NCBI GenBank assembly: GCA_964641215.1
Contig: CAZXKD010000038.1
Coordinates: 1-18,302, forward strand
Direction of reading: 5' to 3'
DNA: 18,302 bases
DNA from: 13-1-40CM-70-15 sp964641215
Lineage (GTDB): Bacteria; Gemmatimonadota; Gemmatimonadetes; Gemmatimonadales; GWC2-71-9
The notes below the pieces were generated by a model. The model did not search any database, was not told the origin of the DNA, and saw nothing but the letters and a program-made list of their open reading frames with translations. The position numbers and the translations under genes were made by a program. Numbering within the stretch: position 1 is the first letter of the stretch; every line of letters starts with the position of its first letter. Below, one piece after another: positions 1 through 6,164 of this stretch.

Positions 1-1994
1 TCGCCCCACGCGAACGCGAAGCAGGTCTTAGCGGCCTCGTCGAGCCGGAACTGTTCGAGCGACGTGGTCACGTCACGGATCGTGGCTTGCGTGCGCGAGA
101 GGATCCAGCGATCGGCGAGGCTGAGCTGCGACCGATCGATCCGCTCGATCGGCTGCAGGTGGGCCGGCAGCTGCGCCAGGACGAACCGCCCGATGTTCCA
201 CAGCTTGTTGGCGAAATTCCGCCCCGGGGCAAATGTCGCCTCCAGGTCGTTCGGGTCGAGGATGACGTCGGCGCCCAGGGAGCTGCCGGCGATCAGGGTC
301 CAGCGCAGCGCGTCGGCGCCGTACAGCTTCACCACGTCCAACGGATCGATCCCGTTGCCGAGCGACTTCGACATCTTGCGGTGTTGCGTGTCGCGCACGG
401 TCCCATGCAGGTAGACCGTCGTGAACGGCAGCCGCTCTCCCATGAAGTGATAGCCGGACATCAGCATCCGCGACACCCAGAGGAAGAGGATCTCGGAGGC
501 TGTCACCAGCGTGTGGCCCGGATAGAATCGCTCCAGGTCGTCCGTGCGCTGAGGCCACCCGAACGTCGCGAACGGCCACAGCCACGACGAGAACCAGGTG
601 TCCAGCACGTCCGGGTCCTGTGTCACGGTGCCGCCGCACCTCGGGCACTGCGTGGGGGGGGGATCGGCGCGATCCGCCCACCGGTGCCGGCACCGCGTGC
701 AGGTGAACACCGGGACGCGGTGCCCCCACCACAGCTGGCGGGAGATATTCCAGTCGCGGAGACCCTCCATCCAGTTCTCGAAGCTGGCCCGCCAGCGCTC
801 GGGGACGATGCGGAACTCGCCCCGTCGGTAGGCCGCGAGCACGGGCTCGGCGAGCGGCTGCATCTTCACGAACCACTGATCGGAGAGCCGGGGCTCGACC
901 ACTGTGTCGCAGCGATAACAGCGCCGCACCGCGTGCTGGTGCGTTTCGACCTTGGCCAGCAGCCCCTGAGCCTCGAGGAGCTTGACGATTCTCTTGCGGG
1001 CCTCGAACCGGTCGAGCCCTTGGAGCTCCATCGGAACTCTCAGTCCGACTGTCCGACTGCCCGACCGTCCGACCTCCTCGCCGAGCGTGCCGTCCTCCCG
1101 CATGATCAGCGGCATCGGCAGGCCGTGTCGGACTCCGATGTCGAAATCGTTCGCATCGTGGGCCGGCGTGACCTTCACGAACCCGGTGCCGAACCCCTTG
1201 TCGACGCTCTCATCGGCGAGAACGGGGATCTCCAGGTTCACGATCGGCAGCCGGACTGTCTTGCCGACCACGGGCGTCCCGCGCGGGTCGTCGGGGTGCA
1301 CGACGACCGCCGTGTCGCCGAGTATGGTCTCCGGGCGCGTCGTGGCCACCGTCACGAAGCCCGAGCCGTCTGCCAGCGGATACCTGATGTGATACAGGCT
1401 CCCGGTGGTCTCGCTCGATTCCGCTTCCTCATCCGAGAGCGCCGTGAGACAATGCGGGCACCAGTGGATCACGCGGTGGCCGCGGTAGATGAGGTCCTCC
1501 TCCCACAGGGTGACGAACACCTCGCGCACGGCGCGGGAGTAGGCGGGATCCAGAGTGAAGCGCGTGCGGCTCCAGTCGCACGAGCAGCCGATCACCTTCA
1601 GCTGCTCCAGAACGGTGCTGCCGGTGTCCCGCACGAATTGCCACACCCGCGCGACGAAGGCCTCCCGGCCCACCTCGAAGCGCGTCTTCCCCTCGGCGGC
1701 GAGCAGCCGTTCCACCACGTTCTGGGTCGCGATGCCGGCGTGATCGGTGCCGGGGAGCCATTCGGCCGCCCGACCGCGCATCCGCTCGCAGCGGATCAGC
1801 ACGTCCTGGATGATGTTGTTGAGCCCGTGCCCCACGTGCAGAATCGCCGTGAGGTTGGGAGGGGGGATCACGATCACGTACGGCGCGCCGTCGCCGCTCG
1901 GCGCGAACAGACCGCGCTCCTGCCAGCGCCGGTACAGCACCGCCTCGAGCGCGCGCGGGTCGTACTGGGGTGGGAGCGTGAAGGGTTGCTTCAT
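1..1994 (-). CDS. valS: Valyl-tRNA synthetase, 3' end cut by window edge
   Basis: Class I aminoacyl-tRNA synthetase charging tRNA-Val in the cytoplasm. About 664 N-terminal residues are visible. The frame is open from ATG 1994 to the window edge. It shows the ValRS form of the HIGH motif (PPPN then HVGH, residues 44-56), the ...LPGTDHAGIATQ segment, a linker ending in GLDRFEARKRIV, NISRQLWWGHRVP, and KMSKS at about 540-544. A Cys4 zinc ribbon sits at C432, C435, C450 and C453, as in some bacterial ValRS. The anticodon-binding and coiled-coil C-terminus lies outside the window. The start is fixed by an in-frame TAA two codons upstream. A purine-rich AAGGA abuts the ATG with no spacer, and a TATATA box lies 6 nt upstream, so a leaderless transcript is possible. 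The linker before GLDRFEARK carries an in-frame copy of a genome repeat (1042-1073). A 9-G run (654-662 on the plus strand) encodes PPP within the zinc ribbon, and the frame is intact across it. Confidence 0.96.
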   Translation of the reverse strand, partial: MKQPFTLPPQYDPRALEAVLYRRWQERGLFAPSGDGAPYVIVIPPPNLTAILHVGHGLNNIIQDVLIRCERMRGRAAEWLPGTDHAGIATQNVVERLLAAEGKTRFEVGREAFVARVWQFVRDTGSTVLEQLKVIGCSCDWSRTRFTLDPAYSRAVREVFVTLWEEDLIYRGHRVIHWCPHCLTALSDEEAESSETTGSLYHIRYPLADGSGFVTVATTRPETILGDTAVVVHPDDPRGTPVVGKTVRLPIVNLEIPVLADESVDKGFGTGFVKVTPAHDANDFDIGVRHGLPMPLIMREDGTLGEEVGRSGSRTVGLRVPMELQGLDRFEARKRIVKLLEAQGLLAKVETHQHAVRRCYRCDTVVEPRLSDQWFVKMQPLAEPVLAAYRRGEFRIVPERWRASFENWMEGLRDWNISRQLWWGHRVPVFTCTRCRHRWADRADPPPTQCPRCGGTVTQDPDVLDTWFSSWLWPFATFGWPQRTDDLERFYPGHTLVTASEILFLWVSRMLMSGYHFMGERLPFTTVYLHGTVRDTQHRKMSKSLGNGIDPLDVVKLYGADALRWTLIAGSSLGADVILDPNDLEATFAPGRNFANKLWNIGRFVLAQLPAHLQPIERIDRSQLSLADRWILSRTQATIRDVTTSLEQFRLDEAAKTCFAFAWG
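1042..1073. repeat. GTCCGAC-type repeat copy inside valS
   Basis: Four imperfect 8-nt units (gtccgact, gtccgact, gcccgacc, gtccgac) read on the plus strand. The same units build the intergenic hairpin at 2020-2093. On the valS strand this stretch is translated in frame as VGRSGSRTVGLR, in a linker that is variable between ValRS proteins. It looks like an element copy tolerated within the protein, not a conserved motif of the enzyme. Confidence 0.8.
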
Positions 1995-2011
1995 TCCTTA
2001 TATATACTCGC
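1995..2011 (-). promoter_or_regulatory. Possible leaderless promoter of valS
   Basis: Read on the minus strand, a TATATA -10-like box stands 6 nt before the valS ATG, in a short AT-rich island within very GC-rich DNA. Initiation 6-7 nt after the box would start the mRNA at or next to the A of the ATG. The AAGGA touching the ATG has no spacer and would work poorly as a Shine-Dalgarno. I see no convincing -35, because the hairpin repeat begins just upstream. Confidence 0.4.
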
Positions 2012-2019
2012 TGTGAAGA

Positions 2020-2093
2020 GTCGGACGGTCGGACCGTCGGACGGTTGTTGCGTGGAGCACCCGTCCGTCCGTCCGACTGTCCGACCGTCCGAC
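2020..2093. repeat. Long hairpin of GTCCGAC repeats between valS and the small ORF
   Basis: Inverted repeat with arms 2020-2044 and 2069-2093; I count 24 of 25 positions pairing, with a single mismatch in the middle, and a 24-nt loop at 2045-2068. Each arm is itself built of about three 8-nt units (gtcggacg/gtcggacc on the left, gtccgact/gtccgacc on the right), and partial units (ccgtccgt) extend into the loop. It lies between divergent genes, about 26 nt upstream of the valS start and 21 nt upstream of the small ORF. No T tract follows either arm, so it is not a standard intrinsic terminator. Confidence 0.88.
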
Positions 2094-2100
2094 GCCGAGC

Positions 2101-2114
2101 TAGAATACTCCTCC
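2101..2114 (+). promoter_or_regulatory. Possible -10 box directly ahead of the small ORF
   Basis: TAGAAT (2101-2106) matches a -10 consensus well and lies 8 nt before the ATG at 2115. The intervening sequence is pyrimidine-rich and has no Shine-Dalgarno. A start about 7 nt downstream would give a leader of 0-2 nt. The -35 position would fall inside the right arm of the hairpin, where I see no good match. Confidence 0.35.
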
Positions 2115-2300
2115 ATGGCCGACGAATCAAACCTGATGCCCGCGAGCCGCATCGTGCGCTGGCTGACTCTCGCCGTGCTCATCCTGCTCGCCATCGTCTT
2201 GTACTTCCGGGACGGTCTGCGGCTTCCCAGGTTCGGCTCGACCGCTGCCGCCGATTCAGCGGCGGCCTCGGCTCCCACCGCTCCCCCGGCCACCCGCTAA
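2115..2300 (+). CDS. Small single-helix membrane protein upstream of thrS
   Basis: 61 residues, family not recognised. A short polar N-terminus (MADESNLMPASRIVR) precedes one strongly hydrophobic segment of about 19 residues (WLTLAVLILLAIVLYF, roughly 16-34). A short basic patch and an Ala/Pro/Thr-rich tail follow. The positive residues flank both ends of the helix, so topology is unclear. The frame is open much further upstream, but that part is antisense to valS and meaningless; this ATG is the first one past valS and the hairpin. The stop lies 3 nt before the thrS start, so the two are probably co-transcribed. No Shine-Dalgarno is visible. Treat it as a real but uncharacterised small protein; chance coding is possible. 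Confidence 0.6.
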   Translation: MADESNLMPASRIVRWLTLAVLILLAIVLYFRDGLRLPRFGSTAAADSAAASAPTAPPATR

Positions 2301-2303
2301 CCG

Positions 2304-4256
2304 ATGCCGGCCGCCGAGATTCGGGTCACGCTCCCTGACGGGAGCCAGAAAGTCCTGCCTGCGGGCGCCACCGCCGCCGACCTCGCCAAGGCGATCGGAC
2401 CGGGCCTCGCCAAGGCCGCGCTCGCCGCCAAGGTCAACGGCGAGGTGCGCGACCTCGCCCGGCCGCTCCCGGACGAGGCCCGGGTCGAGCTGCTCACCGA
2501 CGAGCACCCGCAGGCGCTCGATGTGCTGCGGCACTCTGCGGCGCACGTGCTGGCCACGGCCGTGCGCCAGCTCTTCCCGCACGCCCGGATCGGGTTCGGC
2601 CCGCCGATCGAGGACGGCTTCTACTACGACTTCGAGGTGCCCACGCCGTTCACACCCGAGGATCTCGCCCGCATCGAGGGGAAGATGGCCGAGGTCATCC
2701 AAGGCGACCATCCGTTCGTGCGTGAGGAAGTGAGCCGCGCCGAGGCTCGCTCTCGCTTTGTCGACGACCCGTTGAAACTGGAAAGGATTGATGACTTAGG
2801 AAAAGATGAAATAATCTCGGTGTACACTGACGGGCCGTTCGTGGACCTGTGCCGCGGGCCGCACGTGCCCAGCACCGGCCGCATCAAGCACTTCAAGCTG
2901 CTGCACGCCGCGGGCGCCTACTGGCGGGGGGACGAGCGCCGCCAGATGCTGCAGCGCATCTACGGCACGGCGTGGTTCACCAAGGACGATCTCGAGGCGT
3001 ACGTCCGACGGCTCGAGGAGGCGCGGAAGCGCGACCATCGCCTCCTGGGCAAGCAGCTCGATTTGTTCTCGATCCAGGAGGACGTGGGACCGGGGCTGAT
3101 CCTGTGGCACCCCAAGGGCGCCATGCTGAACTTCCAGCTGCGCCGCTTCATCGAGGACGTGATCCTGGAGCGCGGCTACCAGCTCGTCTACACCCCCCAC
3201 GTGACGCGCGAGCAGCTGTTCCTGCGCTCCGGACATCTGCCGCTCTACGCCGAGAACCAGTTTCCGGCGATGGCGGCGGGGGAGGGTGAGTCCGAGGAGG
3301 TGCGTTACCGGGTGAAGCCGATGAACTGCCCGATGCACATCCTGGTGTATGCCTCGCAGCAGCGCAGCTATCGGGATCTTCCCATCCGACTGGCCGAGAT
3401 CGCGAACGTCTATCGGAACGAGCGCTCGGGGACGCTGCACGGCATGCTGCGGGTGCGTGGCCTCTCCATGGACGACGCGCACATCTTCTTGCGTGAGGAC
3501 CAGGTCGAGCAGGAGATCTTCGGGCTGCTCGACATCGTGGAGCTGGTGTTTGGGAACACGTTCGGCTTGTCGTATCGGCTCGACCTGGCCACCCGGCCGG
3601 CGAAGAAGCTCGGCAGCGACGCGACGTGGGACCAGGCGGAGCGCGCGCTCGAGGACGCGCTGCAGCGTCGCGGGGCCACGTATCGGGTCGACCACGCCGG
3701 CGGCGCGTTCTACGGTCCCAAGATCGACGTCAAGTTCAACGACGCCATCGGCCGCGAATGGCAGGGCGCCACGATTCAGCTCGACTTCGAGCTCCCCGAG
3801 CGCTTCCGGCTCGAGTACACGGGCGCCGACAACCGGCCGCACCGCCCGGTGATGATCCACCGGGCGATCTACGGCACGCTGGAGCGGTTCGTGGGGTTCC
3901 TGATCGAGCACTTCGCCGGGGCGTTTCCGCTGTGGCTGTCGCCCGAGCAGGTGCGGGTGCTGCCGATCGCGGATGCCCAGGTCGCGGCCGCGCGCGGCGT
4001 CGCCGACGCGCTCCACGCGGCGGGCCTGCGCGTGCACCTGGACGACCGCAGCGACACGCTGAACTACAAGATCCGCGACGCCGAGACGCACAAGGTGCCC
4101 TACATGGCGGTCGTGGGGCAGCGCGAGGCGGAGGCCGGGACGGTGGCCGTGCGGGCGCGGGGGGCGGGGAAGAAGCAGGAGGTCATGCCGCTTGAGGAGT
4201 TCCGGTCCAAGCTCGTCGAAGCAGTTCGCACGCGGGCCCTCAACCCGTTAATTTGA
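2304..4256 (+). CDS. thrS: Threonyl-tRNA synthetase
   Basis: Class II synthetase charging tRNA-Thr, 650 residues, full length for the family. Domains in order: TGS (about 4-65); the editing domain with HSAAH (H77, H81) and CRGPH (C183, H187); the catalytic core from about 260 to 540; and the anticodon-binding domain (about 548-645). The catalytic zinc ligands are C342 (in NCPMH), H393 (in DDAHIF) and H519 (in MIHRA). Motif 2 is NVYRNERSG at about 368-376, and motif 3 follows MIHRAIYGTLER. All catalytic and editing residues are present. The ATG lies 3 nt after the small membrane ORF, and no clear Shine-Dalgarno precedes it. Codons 158-174 are markedly AT-richer than the rest. The gene ends 3 nt before a long heptamer hairpin. 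Confidence 0.98.
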   Translation: MPAAEIRVTLPDGSQKVLPAGATAADLAKAIGPGLAKAALAAKVNGEVRDLARPLPDEARVELLTDEHPQALDVLRHSAAHVLATAVRQLFPHARIGFGPPIEDGFYYDFEVPTPFTPEDLARIEGKMAEVIQGDHPFVREEVSRAEARSRFVDDPLKLERIDDLGKDEIISVYTDGPFVDLCRGPHVPSTGRIKHFKLLHAAGAYWRGDERRQMLQRIYGTAWFTKDDLEAYVRRLEEARKRDHRLLGKQLDLFSIQEDVGPGLILWHPKGAMLNFQLRRFIEDVILERGYQLVYTPHVTREQLFLRSGHLPLYAENQFPAMAAGEGESEEVRYRVKPMNCPMHILVYASQQRSYRDLPIRLAEIANVYRNERSGTLHGMLRVRGLSMDDAHIFLREDQVEQEIFGLLDIVELVFGNTFGLSYRLDLATRPAKKLGSDATWDQAERALEDALQRRGATYRVDHAGGAFYGPKIDVKFNDAIGREWQGATIQLDFELPERFRLEYTGADNRPHRPVMIHRAIYGTLERFVGFLIEHFAGAFPLWLSPEQVRVLPIADAQVAAARGVADALHAAGLRVHLDDRSDTLNYKIRDAETHKVPYMAVVGQREAEAGTVAVRARGAGKKQEVMPLEEFRSKLVEAVRTRALNPLI

Positions 4257-4259
4257 GTC

Positions 4260-4337
4260 ATTGCGGATTTCGGATTGCGGATTGCGGATTTGACCCTCGC
4301 CTTTCCATTCCGCAATCCGCAATCCACAATCCGCAAT
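4260..4337. repeat. 31-bp hairpin of GCGGATT/AATCCGC heptamers
   Basis: Left arm 4260-4290 and right arm 4307-4337 pair at 28 of 31 positions by my alignment, around a 16-nt loop (4291-4306). The left arm is four tandem 7-nt units of the type gcggatt, one variant being tcggatt; the right arm is the complementary aatccgc series. The element fills almost the whole gap between thrS (stop at 4256) and the thiolase start (4353). Read as protein it gives IADCGLRIA- and RNPQS-like peptides, which I recall appearing as spurious tails in predicted proteins from environmental genomes. There is no T tract, so it is not a classic terminator, though it may shape mRNA decay or read-through. Confidence 0.9.
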
Positions 4338-4352
4338 AAGGATGAGGTTCTC

Positions 4353-5543
4353 ATGACTAGCGACGCCACGACGCCCGTCATTCTGAGCGCCTGCCGAACG
4401 CCGATCGGGAGGTATCTTGGCGGCCTCGCCCCGCTGCCCGCGCCGCAGCTCGGCGCCCGCGTCGTCCGGGAAGCCGTGCGCCGCGCCGGGCTCGACGCGA
4501 GCGTGGTCGACGAAGTCATCCTCGGGAACGTGCTGCAGGGTGGCGTCGGCCAGGCGCCGGCGCGCCAGGCGGCCATCCACGCCGGGCTCCCCGGCACCAT
4601 CCCTTCGGTCACGATCAACAAAGTGTGCGGCTCGGGGCTCAAAGCGGTGATGCTCGCCGCGCAGGCGATCAAAGCGGGGGACGCCCAGTGCCTCGTCGCA
4701 GGCGGGATGGAGTCGATGTCCAACGCCCCGCACTACGTCTATGGAATGCGCACCGGCATCAAGGCTGGCAACCAGCAGCTCGTGGACGGCATGATCCACG
4801 ATGGCCTGTGGGATTCGTTCTCCAACCAGCACATGGGCAACCTCGCCGAGTACACCGCCAGGAAGGCGGGCATCTCGCGCGCGGCCCAGGACCAGTTCGC
4901 GCTGGACAGCCACCGCAAAGCCGTCGCCGCCATGGAAGCCTGCCACTTCAAGGACGAGACGGTGGCGGTGGAAATCCCCGGCAAGAAGGGTCCGACGGTG
5001 ATCGACAAGGACGAAGGCCCGCGCAAGGATACGACGCTCGCGGCGCTCGCGGCCTTGAAGCCGTCGTTCGAAACGGACGGCACGGTCACCCCGGGCAACG
5101 CCCCCGGGCTGAACGACGGCGCCAGCGCGCTCGTCGTCGCCTCGCTCGCGTTCGCCCAGGCCCACGGCCTGCACCCGCTGGCTCGTATCACCGCCTACGC
5201 CATGGGCGGCGGGGAGCCCAAAGACCTGTTCTTTGCGCCGATCGTGGCGGTGCAGAACCTCATGGCCAAGGCGAAGACGAAGACCGCCGACTACGATCTC
5301 ATCGAAGCGAACGAGGCGTTCGCCGTCCAGGCGCTCGCCGACGGCCAGGCCCTGGGATGGGACTGGAGTCGCGTCAACGTGCACGGCGGCGCCATCGCCC
5401 TGGGGCACCCCATCGGGGCCTCGGGGGCGCGCGTGCTCACGACTCTGCTGTACGCCCTGAAGCAGTACGGCAAGGAGGCCGGTCTCGCGACGCTGTGTCT
5501 GGGCGGTGGGAACGCGGTCGCCCTCAGCGTGGAGGCTCTCTAA
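4353..5543 (+). CDS. Acetyl-CoA acetyltransferase (thiolase)
   Basis: 396 residues, a typical type II thiolase that condenses or cleaves acetoacetyl-CoA (or longer 3-oxoacyl-CoA) in the cytoplasm. The nucleophilic Cys is C92 in NKVCGSGLKA, followed by GGMESMSNAPHY. The NEAF loop is at about 320-323, the catalytic His is H352 in ALGHPIGASGAR, and the second catalytic Cys is C382 in CLGGGNA. An upstream in-frame ATG at 4275 lies inside the hairpin repeat and would add a repeat-derived tail. The start at 4353 is preferred: GAGG at 4344-4347 stands 5 nt upstream, and the protein then begins as thiolases do. Chain-length preference cannot be read from the sequence, so a 3-ketoacyl-CoA thiolase of beta-oxidation is equally possible. 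Its stop codon overlaps the bioY start (TAATG). Confidence 0.95.
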   Translation: MTSDATTPVILSACRTPIGRYLGGLAPLPAPQLGARVVREAVRRAGLDASVVDEVILGNVLQGGVGQAPARQAAIHAGLPGTIPSVTINKVCGSGLKAVMLAAQAIKAGDAQCLVAGGMESMSNAPHYVYGMRTGIKAGNQQLVDGMIHDGLWDSFSNQHMGNLAEYTARKAGISRAAQDQFALDSHRKAVAAMEACHFKDETVAVEIPGKKGPTVIDKDEGPRKDTTLAALAALKPSFETDGTVTPGNAPGLNDGASALVVASLAFAQAHGLHPLARITAYAMGGGEPKDLFFAPIVAVQNLMAKAKTKTADYDLIEANEAFAVQALADGQALGWDWSRVNVHGGAIALGHPIGASGARVLTTLLYALKQYGKEAGLATLCLGGGNAVALSVEAL

Positions 5544-6136
5544 TGCAACAGGAGCTGGTGCTCGCTGGGCGCAGCGGAGGGGCAGTGCGGCGCCGGGCCG
5601 CAGCGGTGGTCCTCGGCACCGCACTCGTCGCCGCCGCCGCACAAATCGCGATCCCGTTGCCTGGCACCCCCGTCCCCATGACGCTGCAGCCGCTGGCGGT
5701 GCTGATTGTCGGCGGCCTGCTCGGCCGCTGGCTCGGCGCCTCCAGTCTGCTCCTGTATCTCGCGCTGGGCGCCGCGGGGCTGCCGGTCTTCACCCCCGTC
5801 GGGCTCCCCGGCATCGCTCGGCTGATCGGGCCCACGGGTGGCTACCTGCTCGCTTATCCCGTGGCGGCGTTCGCGGTCGGTGCCCTGACCGGGCGGGGGG
5901 TGGGGGCAGGGGAGGCAAGCGACGTCGCGCGCACCGTGCGGCTGGCACTCGCGGCCCTGGCGGGAATCGCGCTGATCCACCTGGGGGGCCTCGCCCAGCT
6001 GCTCCTCCTCACCGGCAGTGTCGCCGGCGCCCTGCGACTCGGCACGCTGCCCTTCCTGGTCGGCGACCTGATCAAGGTCGCGCTGGCGGTCCTGGTCCTG
6101 AAGCCGACAGTGAGTCCCCTCCGCGCGCGCCTATGA
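5543..6136 (+). CDS. bioY: Biotin transporter S component BioY
   Basis: 197-residue integral membrane protein, the substrate-binding subunit of the biotin ECF transporter. Hydrophobic segments cover nearly the whole length, as expected for about six helices. Family motifs are VPMTLQPLAVLIVGGLLG near residue 50, GPTGGYLLAYPVAA in the middle, and PFLVGDLIKVALA near the C-terminus. The ATG overlaps the thiolase TAA, and GGAGG (5531-5535) lies 7 nt upstream, which supports both the start and translational coupling. No ATPase or EcfT gene is nearby, so it either acts alone, as some BioY proteins are reported to, or uses a shared module elsewhere. Its place in an acyl-CoA operon suggests supply of biotin to acyl-CoA carboxylases. 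The coding strand has a very G-rich stretch (5891-5912). Confidence 0.93.
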   Translation: MQQELVLAGRSGGAVRRRAAAVVLGTALVAAAAQIAIPLPGTPVPMTLQPLAVLIVGGLLGRWLGASSLLLYLALGAAGLPVFTPVGLPGIARLIGPTGGYLLAYPVAAFAVGALTGRGVGAGEASDVARTVRLALAALAGIALIHLGGLAQLLLLTGSVAGALRLGTLPFLVGDLIKVALAVLVLKPTVSPLRARL

Positions 6137-6164
6137 CGGCGCGCGTTTCGTTTGCTCCCCCCGC

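Noticed and set aside
2020..2093. Intrinsic terminator at the GTCCGAC hairpin
   Set aside because: No T tract on either side, it lies upstream of both divergent genes, and the arms are tandem repeats.
1042..2093. CRISPR array from the regularly repeated GTCCGAC units
   Set aside because: Units are 8 nt with no unique spacers and no cas genes nearby.
87..2114. Long plus-strand ORF extending upstream from the small membrane protein
   Set aside because: It is the antisense of valS with no recognisable domain; only the part after 2115 is plausible coding.
4260..4337. Standard terminator after thrS, or T-box leader of the next gene
   Set aside because: No T tract follows the stem, and there is no T-box consensus or specifier structure; the arms are tandem heptamers of a repeat element.
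4275..4352. N-terminal extension of the thiolase from ATG 4275
   Set aside because: It is encoded by the hairpin repeat and is not found in thiolases; the well-spaced Shine-Dalgarno supports 4353.
4248..5642. Minus-strand open frame of 464 residues opposite the thiolase
   Set aside because: Arg/Gly/His-rich composition with no motif, complementary to a clear thiolase; a by-product of GC-rich codon use.
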